Assembly (NCBI RefSeq): GCF_001636545.1
Contig: NZ_JFHK01000017.1
Location: forward strand, 1-64,000
Source: Kosmotoga arenicorallina S304
Lineage (GTDB): Bacteria; Thermotogota; Thermotogae; Petrotogales; Kosmotogaceae
DNA: 64,000 bases
Direction of reading: 5' to 3'
Under the pieces are notes generated by a model. It was not told where the DNA came from. It saw nothing but the letters and a program-made list of their open reading frames with translations, and did not search any database. The translations under genes and the position numbers were made by a program. This document shows, one piece after another, positions 8,593 through 17,056 of this stretch. How positions within the stretch are numbered: position 1 is the first letter of the stretch; each line of letters starts with the position of its first letter.

Positions 8593-9663
8593 CTATTTGA
8601 CTAATTCACAGACTTTCCTTTCTTCCGGAGTGAGAAATTCTTCAAAGAGTTCCTTCTTTCCGTAATAATACCACACTTTTTCGTCAAGGAATTCTCTCAT
8701 TATTCTTTGCGCGCTTTCTTTATTCCCCAATTTGATTTCAGGAATCACTAGTAATATTTTCAAGTATTCAAAGCCAGAAGAGTTTTTGATAGCCTTCTCG
8801 ACAACTTTTTTAACCCGGGCATAATTCCCATTTTTGAACTGGACCCTTGCCCATATTTCAATATCATTTGTATAAATGGGTTCAGCTTCAAGTATTTCTT
8901 TCTCAAGTTCCTTTGCTTTTTCGATTTCCTTTTGCTCCTCGTAGAGCTCCATAAGCTGGTATTTTGCGAGCAGGTTGTTCGGATCATTATCAACGAGTTT
9001 TTGCAAAATTTCTATCGCTTTTTCGGCCTTGCCAGCAAGGTTGTAAGCGTCTGCGAGCATAAAATAAGTAACTATATGATTTGGAACAAGTTCCAGTTCT
9101 TTTTCCCAGCATTGGATAGACTCTTCGTATCTTCCCAGATTAAAGTAAGTTTGTCCAAGTGTTGAATACGCAGAAACCAGTGAGGGATTTTCTTTGAGTG
9201 CTATTTTTAACCAATCTATCCCTCTTTCTATTTCACCCTGTTCGATATAAAAAGTGCCTTTCAATTCAGCAACGATGTCTTTGTCCACGCCTTCTTCATA
9301 TATAATATCGAGATATTTTTGTGCAATATCGTAATGGCCGCGATCTGCATAAGCCATGATCCTGTCGTGAAAACCTTCAAAAGTTCCCTGCTTCATCATC
9401 GATAGTCTTATGCCAGCTTCATTTAGGTAATCTTTGAATTCTTCAGGGCCAATTGGGGCATAGAGATTCGGAGTAATGCAGTCGAAGTTTTCGCTTAATT
9501 TTCCAATTGTAATCAATGATTTTTCGAGCCCGGTTCCTTTAAGGTCTTCTTTCGCTGCCGATAAATCTCTATCATAAATTAAATCCACAACAGCAATTGC
9601 GAAAGGCACCAAAGGATCAATATCGTATATTCTGGTTTTATGAATAATCCTGTAAACTTCCAT
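8593..9663 (-). CDS. Tetratricopeptide repeat protein
   Basis: 356 residues from ATG 9663, chosen because GGAGGG lies 6 bases upstream; an upstream in-frame start would leave that site inside the gene. The centre (about residues 100-260) carries consecutive TPR helices, for example SLVSAYSTLGQTYFNLGRYE and the following HIVTYFMLADAYNLAGKAE. There is no signal peptide or membrane segment, so it is cytoplasmic and presumably a protein-interaction scaffold. The first 90 residues are not recognised. It may be co-transcribed with the prepilin peptidase gene 28 bases downstream. Confidence 0.8.
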   Translation of the reverse strand: MEVYRIIHKTRIYDIDPLVPFAIAVVDLIYDRDLSAAKEDLKGTGLEKSLITIGKLSENFDCITPNLYAPIGPEEFKDYLNEAGIRLSMMKQGTFEGFHDRIMAYADRGHYDIAQKYLDIIYEEGVDKDIVAELKGTFYIEQGEIERGIDWLKIALKENPSLVSAYSTLGQTYFNLGRYEESIQCWEKELELVPNHIVTYFMLADAYNLAGKAEKAIEILQKLVDNDPNNLLAKYQLMELYEEQKEIEKAKELEKEILEAEPIYTNDIEIWARVQFKNGNYARVKKVVEKAIKNSSGFEYLKILLVIPEIKLGNKESAQRIMREFLDEKVWYYYGKKELFEEFLTPEERKVCELVK

Positions 9664-9845
9664 AAAAATCCCTCCTGCGAATACAGAATGCAAATCTTCC
9701 CTCCTTAGATTAAATATACCACACTTAACCAGCAGTCTCTGCTTTCATTTAACAAAGGTATGATGAACTCATAGTGGAATACACACTGTTGTTATTTGTT
9801 TTTGCAACTGTTGGCAGTATGTTAAATTTTATTGGAGGTGGTCAT

Positions 9846-10343
9846 ATGAACGAGAAAATTATTGGCGTTTTGAAATTTGCACTTGTAAGAGAAAGAGAAG
9901 GAATGGAGTTTTACAGAAATAAAAAGAATGACATGAAAACACCAAATGTCAGAGAAGTATTTGAGAGCCTTGAAGAAATGGAAAGAGCTCATGTTAATTA
10001 CATCATGGAGTTGATAGAGAATATAAGCAGAGGCGATGAAATCAGTCTTGTGTCGATACCTTCTCCAAGCTTTTTCGAAAAAAGGACAAAGGAGGAAGAA
10101 AAAGGAATAGCCGTTGACAATATTATGGGAGACCTTTCGGTTTTGAGAACAGCCTATTTAATTGAGAAAGACTTTGCCGACTTTTACAAAGAAGCTGCTA
10201 ACAAATCCGAAAACGCAGAAATCAGAAAGGCCTTTGAAGATTTGTCTACATGGGAAACAGAACATAAAAACACCTTGCTCATGGTTCACAACGAACTTAT
10301 GAAAGAGTATTGGGGTGATCAGGGTTTTGCGCCTCTTTACTGA
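9846..10343 (+). CDS. Ferritin-like diiron protein (rubrerythrin/erythrin type)
   Basis: 165 residues from ATG 9846, which has GGAGGTG upstream; an earlier in-frame start at 9774 is rejected. The four-helix ferritin-like fold shows paired iron-ligand motifs: E in REREGMEFY, E..H in EEMERAHVNY, E in YLIEKDFADFYKEA and E..H in WETEHKN. There is no rubredoxin domain, so it is an erythrin rather than a full rubrerythrin. Such proteins reduce peroxide or bind iron in anaerobes. It is monocistronic, with its terminator overlapping the stop codon of the convergent rnr. Confidence 0.85.
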   Translation: MNEKIIGVLKFALVREREGMEFYRNKKNDMKTPNVREVFESLEEMERAHVNYIMELIENISRGDEISLVSIPSPSFFEKRTKEEEKGIAVDNIMGDLSVLRTAYLIEKDFADFYKEAANKSENAEIRKAFEDLSTWETEHKNTLLMVHNELMKEYWGDQGFAPLY

Positions 10344-10352
10344 TTAAAGAAC

Positions 10353-10380
10353 AGAGGGCTCTCAACGAGCCCTCTTTTTT
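10353..10380 (+). terminator. Terminator overlapping the rnr stop codon
   Basis: A 9-bp stem AGAGGGCTC / GAGCCCTCT with TCAAC loop is followed by six T. On the other strand the same stem encodes the last residues (KRAR) and TGA of RNase R. Confidence 0.9.
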
Positions 10381-12548
10381 CTCTTTGAAGACTTTTTTCG
10401 GCTTTTTGAATTGGATTTTTTCTCGTCTTCAACTATTATGAAATCAATTTCCATAGTTGTCTTGTCCGCTCTAACTGCTTGAACAACAAGCTCGTCTCCT
10501 ATGCGAAAAATCCCCTTTCTGCGTTTTCCAATGAGGATATTTGCCTTTTCGTCAAACTCATAATAATCATCAAGGGTAGATATATGCACAAGGCCAGAAA
10601 TCATTTTTTCGGGAATTTCGACAAAGAGACCAAACTTAGTCACCCCGGTTATTACCGCATTGAAGTGTTCTCCAATGTGGTATCCCATATATTCCACTTT
10701 CTTCATATCCAGCAAATCCCACTCTGCTTCATTGGCTATTCTTTCACGCTTCGAGCAATGATCGGCTATTTTCGGAAGGATCTCCTCATATTTTTCGATT
10801 TCTTTTTGACTGAACATGTTTTTCCTTATCAGCTTTTTCAATAATCTGTGGACCACAAGATCTGGATATCGCCTTATTGGAGATGTAAAATGAGTGTAAG
10901 CCTCTGAAGCGAGTCCGAAATGCCCTACATTTTGCTCAGAGTAAATTGCTCTTTTCATCGAGCGAACAACGACTCTTTCAATTGATGAATGAAGCGGGTG
11001 TTCTTTCGTTTTCTCCAGAATTTGCTGAAGTACCTTTGGGTGAATATTTCTGGGCATTTTTATGTTCAACCCGATGGCTTCAAGGTAATTTTTGAGCTGG
11101 AATAATGCATCGGAATCAGGTTCCTCATGGATCCTATATACGAAGGGAAGCCCCTGATTGGCAAATATTTCCGCAACTGTTTCGTTTGCCTTTATCATAA
11201 ATTCTTCAATCATGACTTCGGACTCTCCACGTTCCTGGGGAATTATGTCGATTACGTTGCCTTTTTTGTTGGTGAGTATCTTTACCTCTCTCGAAGAGAT
11301 ATCCATTACCGAGCCTCTTTTCTTTCGCCAGTCTCGCAATATTGCTGCCAATTCCCGTGCCGCAAGCAATTCCTCTTTAACGGGGTTGAGCTTTTCGTGC
11401 AATTCAGGATCTTTATCACCCCGCAAGAAGCGATTTACTTCATTGTACGTTAACCTTCTTGCCGAGCGTATAAAACCTTCGCTGATTTTGTAATCCACCA
11501 GTTTGCCTGTTGGGGATATTTCCATCTCTAATGAAAGGGTAAGGCGGTCAACACCTTCGCGCAAAGAGCAGATATTATTTGAAAGCTGGAAAGGAAGCAT
11601 TGGAATTACTGTATCCAGCAAGTAGACAGATGTACCTCTTTCATAGGCTTCATGGTCTAACCTGGAACCTTCTTTCACATAATGAGAAACATCTGCTATA
11701 TGAACCCCGAGAAGAAAATTCCCGTTTGGAAGTTTTTTTATTCCTATGGCGTCATCGAAATCCTTCGCATCTTCGCCGTCAATAGTGAAGATCGGTTCTT
11801 TTGCAAAATCCTTTCTTTTGTTTTTTTCGGCGGAATCTGGTTCATGTGAAACTCTCTTCGCTTCTTTCAGAACATCTTCCGGGAACCAGCCGGGTTCTGG
11901 AAGCTCATGCTTGAAAACAATGGATGGTAAATCCACCGCCGGGTCTTCAACTGTACCAAGAACCTTTTCGACTATTCCCTCGGGGTTCTTTCCCCTTGTT
12001 GGATAACGGGTGATTCTAATTACCACTTTCTCATCTGGCTTTGCGTTGTTGTAGTTTTCGGGAGGGATATAGAAATCATATTTTATCCTGATGTCATCCG
12101 GAATTACGAAAGCGAATAAACCCTTCGTAATAAATGTCCCGACTATTTTTTCACGCTTTCGCTTCAGTATTTTGATCACTTTTCCGCGAGCTATATCACG
12201 AAATCTCCCGCCTTTTTCAACGAGAACCTTATCCCCATCAAGGGCAAACCCTGTATCTTCAGCCCCAATATAAATTTGCTCCCCATCCTCAGTAGAAACC
12301 ATTGCCCCAAGTCCTTTTCTTGAAAACTTGATATATCCGGTTGTTATGTTCTCCCCCGGAACAACATATCTGCCCCGGGAATCCTTTATGATTTTTCCAG
12401 ACTCTACCAATTCCTTTAGCAGGGAACGCAATATTCTTCTTTTTGTTTTGTCATGGATGTTCATTTTTCTTGCGAGTTCTGTAAGTGTTGAAGGGGTGTA
12501 TTTTGATGAATAAATTTTTTTCAACAGTTCCTCTATTGTGAGTCTCAT
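10362..12548 (-). CDS. rnr: Ribonuclease R
   Basis: 728 residues. The order is a winged-helix N-terminus, an OB/cold-shock region, the RNB catalytic domain with FTIDGEDAKDFDDAIG (about residues 252-266, the Asp cluster that binds Mg), an S1 domain (NAVITGVTKFGLFVEI) and a Lys/Ser/Arg-rich tail. It degrades structured RNA 3' to 5'. The start ATG 12548 is fixed by AAAGGAGG; the frame stays open another 480 bases upstream, but that part would lie antisense to the phosphofructokinase gene and is rejected. The gene is divergent from pfk, and the 79 bases between them hold two overlapping TATAAT boxes. Confidence 0.96.
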   Translation of the reverse strand: MRLTIEELLKKIYSSKYTPSTLTELARKMNIHDKTKRRILRSLLKELVESGKIIKDSRGRYVVPGENITTGYIKFSRKGLGAMVSTEDGEQIYIGAEDTGFALDGDKVLVEKGGRFRDIARGKVIKILKRKREKIVGTFITKGLFAFVIPDDIRIKYDFYIPPENYNNAKPDEKVVIRITRYPTRGKNPEGIVEKVLGTVEDPAVDLPSIVFKHELPEPGWFPEDVLKEAKRVSHEPDSAEKNKRKDFAKEPIFTIDGEDAKDFDDAIGIKKLPNGNFLLGVHIADVSHYVKEGSRLDHEAYERGTSVYLLDTVIPMLPFQLSNNICSLREGVDRLTLSLEMEISPTGKLVDYKISEGFIRSARRLTYNEVNRFLRGDKDPELHEKLNPVKEELLAARELAAILRDWRKKRGSVMDISSREVKILTNKKGNVIDIIPQERGESEVMIEEFMIKANETVAEIFANQGLPFVYRIHEEPDSDALFQLKNYLEAIGLNIKMPRNIHPKVLQQILEKTKEHPLHSSIERVVVRSMKRAIYSEQNVGHFGLASEAYTHFTSPIRRYPDLVVHRLLKKLIRKNMFSQKEIEKYEEILPKIADHCSKRERIANEAEWDLLDMKKVEYMGYHIGEHFNAVITGVTKFGLFVEIPEKMISGLVHISTLDDYYEFDEKANILIGKRRKGIFRIGDELVVQAVRADKTTMEIDFIIVEDEKKSNSKSRKKSSKRKKRAR

Positions 12549-12584
12549 TTCGTTCCTCCTTTCAGGTGTAAGTGCTTGTCGTGT

Positions 12585-12596
12585 TATAATTATAAT
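12585..12596. promoter_or_regulatory. Divergent rnr/pfk promoter region
   Basis: Two adjacent TATAAT-like hexamers (12585-12590, 12591-12596) lie midway between the divergent rnr and phosphofructokinase starts. No good -35 box is visible for either direction. Confidence 0.35.
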
Positions 12597-12627
12597 GTAT
12601 AAAAGACCAAAAACAGGAGGCATGAAC

Positions 12628-13650
12628 ATGAAAATAGGAATCTTAACAGGTGGTGGAGATTGTCCGGGATTAAATGCTGTTATCAGGGGTATTGTCAAAT
12701 CTTCCCCGGAAGACGTTGAAATTCTTGGTATAATGCACGGCTGGAAAGGGCTCGTGGATCTTGAATACACTGTTTTGACTGATGACGATGTTGAAGGCAT
12801 CCATATTATTGGAGGTACAATCCTTGGGACTTCAAGAACCAACCCATTCAGGAGCAAGGAGTTAAGCGAAAAATTAGAAGAAAATATAAAAAAGCTCGGA
12901 ATCGATGCAATCATTGCCATCGGCGGGGACGATACGCTTTCAGTGGCTGCCAAGCTTTCATCGATGGGATATAACGTTATCGGTGTTCCTAAAACAATTG
13001 ATAATGATGTTTCAAATACAGATTTCACTTTTGGATATCATACCGCAGTGAACGTTGGCGCTGATGCCATTGACAGATTACATTCGACTGCTAAATCTCA
13101 TGGTAGGGTAATAATCGTTGAGCTCATGGGACGTGATGCTGGCTGGATCACTATTGAGGCTGGTCTTGCAGCTGGTGCGCATTTAATCCTTATTCCCGAA
13201 TATCCGATGACACTGAATGAAATTGTTGAGTATGTCAAGAGAAGAATGGAGAACAAAGGCTATATGATCATCGCTGTTGCCGAAGGATTCAAGCCTACGG
13301 AACTTGAAAATATTGTCGGGGACAAAAGCGAGATAGATGCCTTCGGACATATCAGGTTGGGTGGAATAGCGCACTACATGTCTGAAATCATTAAGGAAAG
13401 AACGGGATATGATACACGTTCAGTGGTTCTGGGTCACCTTTTAAGAGGTGGGACGCCTACGGCTTTTGATAGAGTTCTTGGAACAAGATATGGCGTTCAT
13501 GCGATGAAGCTTGTAATCGACAGAGATTTCGGCAGAATGGTTGCGCTAAGGGGAAACGAAATCGTTTCTATCCCACTCGAATACGCAATTGCAACGAAAA
13601 AATTTGTTCCCTTTGATTATTATAAGCTCGCACAGATTTTCTTTGGATAG
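12628..13650 (+). CDS. 6-phosphofructokinase, PPi-dependent type predicted
   Basis: 340 residues. ATG 12628 sits 7 bases after GGAGG; ATG 12622 is too close to it. The fold shows the PFK signatures GILTGGGDCPGLNAVIRG at the N-terminus and HLLRGGTPTAFDR near the C-terminus. Two positions decide the phosphoryl donor: GGDDT (about residues 100-104, Asp where ATP enzymes have Gly) and PKTIDND (about 121-127, Lys where E. coli PfkA has Gly). Asp plus Lys is the PPi-type pair. It phosphorylates fructose 6-phosphate in glycolysis, reversibly if PPi-dependent. The AMMECR1 gene follows 9 bases downstream. Confidence 0.92.
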   Translation: MKIGILTGGGDCPGLNAVIRGIVKSSPEDVEILGIMHGWKGLVDLEYTVLTDDDVEGIHIIGGTILGTSRTNPFRSKELSEKLEENIKKLGIDAIIAIGGDDTLSVAAKLSSMGYNVIGVPKTIDNDVSNTDFTFGYHTAVNVGADAIDRLHSTAKSHGRVIIVELMGRDAGWITIEAGLAAGAHLILIPEYPMTLNEIVEYVKRRMENKGYMIIAVAEGFKPTELENIVGDKSEIDAFGHIRLGGIAHYMSEIIKERTGYDTRSVVLGHLLRGGTPTAFDRVLGTRYGVHAMKLVIDRDFGRMVALRGNEIVSIPLEYAIATKKFVPFDYYKLAQIFFG

Positions 13651-13659
13651 TGGTTGGTG

Positions 13660-14178
13660 ATGAAAGGAAATTCGCCTTATGTTAGGTGGGCCTGGGAAGT
13701 TCTTGAGTCATTCATTATAAAGGGGGTTTATCCTGAAATTCCAGATTTTCTTCCGGAAGAGTTGACAACAAAAAGAGCAGGATGCTTTGTAACGTTGCAC
13801 AAGAAAAATGGCGACCTTAGAGGTTGTATCGGTACTGTGCTTCCAACGAAAGGGACACTGGCTGAAGAGATCCGTGACAATGCAATTGCTTCCGCAACAA
13901 GGGATCCGAGATTTTCGCCTCTCTCAAAAGATGAACTTGACAGCATAATCATTTCTGTTGACATATTGAGCGAACCCGAAGAATGCTCAAAGGAAGACCT
14001 TGATCCCAAAAAATATGGGGTTATCGTCGAAAAGGATTGGCGACGTGGCGTACTGCTTCCTGATTTACCGGAAGTCGATACTGTAGAGAAACAGTTAAGA
14101 ATTGTTTTAATAAAAGCTGGTATTTCTTCCGGTGAGGATTTCAAAATTTTTAGGTTTACGGCTAATAGATATTACTAG
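13660..14178 (+). CDS. AMMECR1-domain protein (AmmeMemoRadiSam protein A)
   Basis: 172 residues from ATG 13660; GTG 13657 and TTG 13654 are alternatives, and no strong ribosome-binding site separates them. The family signature LRGCIG is present in KNGDLRGCIGTVLPTKG, and the length suits the single AMMECR1 domain. The molecular function of the family is not established; it occurs with MEMO and an AmrS radical SAM protein. The AmrS gene follows directly here but no MEMO gene is near. It is closely coupled to the upstream phosphofructokinase gene. Confidence 0.88.
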   Translation: MKGNSPYVRWAWEVLESFIIKGVYPEIPDFLPEELTTKRAGCFVTLHKKNGDLRGCIGTVLPTKGTLAEEIRDNAIASATRDPRFSPLSKDELDSIIISVDILSEPEECSKEDLDPKKYGVIVEKDWRRGVLLPDLPEVDTVEKQLRIVLIKAGISSGEDFKIFRFTANRYY

Positions 14179-14197
14179 CTGATATAGAGGTGATTCA

Positions 14198-15187
14198 ATG
14201 AAACCAGCTATTTACTTCAATGAGCTGGAAGATGATGTCTTGCAGTGTACACTTTGCCCTAACAGATGCATAATAAAACCCGGTCATGTGGGTATATGTA
14301 AAGCCAGAAAGAATATCAAGGGCATGATGTATTCACTTAACTATGGCGAACTGACATCGATAGCAATGGACCCGATTGAAAAAAAGCCATTGTATCACTA
14401 TTATCCCGGTTCAGAAATACTTTCAGTTGGTTCCTGGGGTTGTAATTTGCAATGTGACTTTTGCCAGAACTGGGAGATTTCAAAGCAAAGGCCAAAAATA
14501 ATAAATCGTGTTGTACCGGACCAGCTTATAGAAATAGCAAAAAACCGTAATTCTTTTGGTCTTGCTTTCACTTATAATGAACCATCTGTTTCTTTCGAAT
14601 TCATACTCGACACTGCAAGGAACGCTATTAGAGAGGGCATCGAAATCGTTCTGGTCACCAACGGATATATTGATGAAGAACCCCTTAATTTGCTGGTGCA
14701 ATCGGTCAATGCAGTGAATATTGACCTGAAAGGGTGGAATTCAGCCTTTTACAGAAAAATTGGCGGCGAAAAAAAGCACGTATTAAAGACCATCGAAAAA
14801 GCTCTCCAGGCCAATGTTCATGTTGAACTCACAACACTGATCATTCCCGGTGAAAATGACTCTGCTGAAGATATGGTCGAAGAAGCCAGATGGATTTCTT
14901 CACTCTCGCCTGATGTACCTTTACATATTACCCGTTATTATCCTGCTTACAAGTACGACATACCGCCGACGCCTATTGAAACGCTTTCCAAATTGTGGGA
15001 GTTAGCGCGTGAACGGCTTAATTATGTTTATCTCGGTAACATTCCCGATGCAACAGAAAGCAATACATACTGTCCTTCCTGCGGGGCGCTTCTTATTGAA
15101 AGAAATGGATACAGCACAGAAATCAAAAACCTGGATGAAGAAGGCAGGTGCTCCAAGTGCGGCAAAGAAATTCCCGTAATCCTTTGA
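14198..15187 (+). CDS. amrS: AmmeMemoRadiSam radical SAM enzyme AmrS
   Basis: 329 residues. The radical SAM cluster motif CxxxCxxC is C82, C86 and C89 in SWGCNLQCDFCQNW. An N-terminal cysteine set (CTLCPNRC...GICKARK) is typical of AmrS and pyruvate formate-lyase-activating relatives, and a zinc-ribbon tail follows (CPSCG...CSKCG, about residues 295-325). The substrate is unknown. The start ATG has GAGGTGA upstream. It follows the AMMECR1 gene by 19 bases, which supports the assignment to this system rather than to a formate-lyase activase. The 3' end overlaps the start of apbE. Confidence 0.9.
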   Translation: MKPAIYFNELEDDVLQCTLCPNRCIIKPGHVGICKARKNIKGMMYSLNYGELTSIAMDPIEKKPLYHYYPGSEILSVGSWGCNLQCDFCQNWEISKQRPKIINRVVPDQLIEIAKNRNSFGLAFTYNEPSVSFEFILDTARNAIREGIEIVLVTNGYIDEEPLNLLVQSVNAVNIDLKGWNSAFYRKIGGEKKHVLKTIEKALQANVHVELTTLIIPGENDSAEDMVEEARWISSLSPDVPLHITRYYPAYKYDIPPTPIETLSKLWELARERLNYVYLGNIPDATESNTYCPSCGALLIERNGYSTEIKNLDEEGRCSKCGKEIPVIL

Positions 15188-16197
15188 GTAGTTCCACCTT
15201 TTTGTACACCATACTCGCTTTGCTCGCAATATCGATTCTAACCTGGTTGTTCATCACAAATGATAAAAAAGAGTACTATACAAAAACCGATTATTTGCTT
15301 GGGACATATGTAACGGTGAGGGTTAACAGCGACAAAACCTCCCCGGTTTTGCTTGCAAATGCAGCTTTCAAAGAGATTAAAAGAATTGATGAAAAATACG
15401 GAAGCACCAGAGGTATTGTAGAAACGCTCAACTCTTCCAGAGGAAATTGGGTAGAAATCGACCAGGAAACGGCATTTCTATTGAAGAGTGCCCTTGAAGT
15501 TTCAAAAAACACAGGTGGTGCCTTTGATCCAACATTATACCCCATAATAAAATTATGGGGTTTTGATGACATAGAAAGCGAAAAACATGTCCCAAGCAGA
15601 AATGATATCGAAGAAGCTTTGGCAAAAGTCGGTTATAAAAATATAGAGATATCACCAGAAGGAGACAGAGTCAGACTGTTAAATGGAGCACAAATTGACC
15701 TTTCGGGCATTGCCAAAGGCTACGCTGTGGATATGGCAATACTGAAGATCAAATCCATAGATGAAAAGGCTACAGGCTTTATTGACGCCGGCGGTGATAT
15801 TGGAATAATTGGCCCTAAATTCGGTAGCAGACCATGGGTAATTGGAATCAGACATCCAAGAAGTGAAAATGGAGATAAAGTCATAGACTACGTTTATATG
15901 TACGATGGATCAATAGCCACTTCTGGCGATTATGAACGCTTTTTCGAAGTTGATGATGTACGTTATCATCACATATTTGACCCTTCAACAGGGTTTCCAG
16001 CAAACAACGGCGTAATAAGCTCAACGGTTATTCACAAGAGCGCAATGCTGGCCGATGCATATGCCACTGCTGCCTTTGTTCTGGGAGATTCACCCGGTGT
16101 TACTTTTTTCCCGAGATATGGTGCTCTCGCTTTTCTCGTGAGAGACGACCTCTCAATTTTCAAAAACAAAGGCTTTGAGGTGTACCTGAGTAAATGA
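15184..16197 (+). CDS. apbE: FAD:protein FMN transferase (ApbE)
   Basis: About 337 residues from TTG 15184, which overlaps the amrS stop as TTGA; GTG 15148 is an alternative. The N-terminus has one membrane segment (FLYTILALLAISILTWLFI) and no lipobox Cys, so it is a membrane-anchored, outward-facing ApbE. The motifs IDLSGIAKGYAVD and FIDAGGDIGIIG bind FAD and metal. ApbE attaches FMN to Ser/Thr of target proteins such as NqrC/RnfG or fumarate-reductase-type FMN-binding domains. No target with an FMN-binding domain is in the window; the next two genes, NusG-II and Gx, are its usual partners. Confidence 0.9.
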   Translation: MSSSTFLYTILALLAISILTWLFITNDKKEYYTKTDYLLGTYVTVRVNSDKTSPVLLANAAFKEIKRIDEKYGSTRGIVETLNSSRGNWVEIDQETAFLLKSALEVSKNTGGAFDPTLYPIIKLWGFDDIESEKHVPSRNDIEEALAKVGYKNIEISPEGDRVRLLNGAQIDLSGIAKGYAVDMAILKIKSIDEKATGFIDAGGDIGIIGPKFGSRPWVIGIRHPRSENGDKVIDYVYMYDGSIATSGDYERFFEVDDVRYHHIFDPSTGFPANNGVISSTVIHKSAMLADAYATAAFVLGDSPGVTFFPRYGALAFLVRDDLSIFKNKGFEVYLSK

Positions 16198-16550
16198 AGC
16201 TCGTAACCAGAAACGATGTGATTATTATTGCATTGCTCATTGTCACTATTTTATTCATTTCGATTAGAGCACCCTACAGGAGCACAGAAGCAGAAGTTTA
16301 TGTGAGTGGAAAAGCATATATGAAAATCGATTTGTCAAAAGATGCGACTTATAACATTGAAAATCACATGACCGTTGAAGTTCTTGCTGGAAAGATTAGG
16401 GCGAAAGAATCTGACTGTCCTGAGAAGCTTTGCGTAAAACAAGGGTGGATCTCGTCTCCCGGGGTGCCTATTGTGTGTTTGCCCAATAAGATAGTAATAG
16501 AGATTATCAGCACGACTTCCGGTGAAACGATGGATGCGATAACCAGATGA
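16194..16550 (+). CDS. NusG domain II-containing membrane-anchored protein
   Basis: 118 residues with one N-terminal membrane helix (VIIIALLIVTILFISI) and an extracytoplasmic beta domain of the NusG-II family, including CPEKLCVKQGWIS with two cysteines. It is not the transcription factor NusG. Its start overlaps the apbE stop (ATGA) and its stop overlaps the Gx gene in the same way, so translation is coupled. The function is unknown. The conserved neighbourhood with ApbE and the Gx transporter suggests a role in flavin- or quinone-linked membrane redox chemistry (inference). Confidence 0.85.
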   Translation: MKLVTRNDVIIIALLIVTILFISIRAPYRSTEAEVYVSGKAYMKIDLSKDATYNIENHMTVEVLAGKIRAKESDCPEKLCVKQGWISSPGVPIVCLPNKIVIEIISTTSGETMDAITR

Positions 16551-17056
16551 ACAACAAAGTTGCAAAATTCGCTATTTTGATATCTCTTGGTTCAGCGATA
16601 TATTTTCTTGAAACTTTAATACCTTTTCCATTACCTGTTCCAGGCGGAAGATGGGGTTTCTCCAATATGGTAATTTTAATTTCACTTCCAGGGGTGCCAA
16701 TTATAGATTTGTTAACAATATCCGTCGGGAAAAATATTCTCGGAAGCCTTATTTCAGGAAAAATCGCCACACCGGGGTTTTTGATGGGATTGTCTGGCGT
16801 GTCAGGTTCTGTGGTCGTGATGTGGTATATGTGGAAAACGGGCATTTTTGGGTTGGCAGGCATAAGCATCATTGGAGCTGCTGTAAATAATCTCGTACAG
16901 CTTACCATCGCGGCCTTTTACATAATTGGTGATTTTAGGCTTTTTGAACTTTATCCCTATTTTTTCCTTACAGGAAGTATATCGGCTTTAATCAACGCGT
17001 ATATTGCCTTTGAAGTGCTCAAAAGGGTGGGGGGTTCTTTATGGCAGAGGAAATAA
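16547..17056 (+). CDS. Gx transporter family / heptaprenyl diphosphate synthase component I-like membrane protein
   Basis: 169 residues with about five membrane helices (for example LISLGSAIYFLETLIPFPLP and GLAGISIIGAAVNNLVQLTI). It resembles the Hpre_diP_synt_I family, now usually called Gx transporters, thought to move small molecules across the inner membrane. The name "synthase component" is historical; there is no prenyltransferase aspartate motif here. It overlaps both NusG-II (ATGA) and maf (16 bases), so it sits inside a tight operon. Confidence 0.8.
   Translation: MNNKVAKFAILISLGSAIYFLETLIPFPLPVPGGRWGFSNMVILISLPGVPIIDLLTISVGKNILGSLISGKIATPGFLMGLSGVSGSVVVMWYMWKTGIFGLAGISIIGAAVNNLVQLTIAAFYIIGDFRLFELYPYFFLTGSISALINAYIAFEVLKRVGGSLWQRK

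Noticed and set aside
12549-13028. 160-residue upstream extension of RNase R
   Set aside because: It would be entirely antisense to the start of phosphofructokinase, is low-complexity in composition, and AAAGGAGG fixes the start at 12548.
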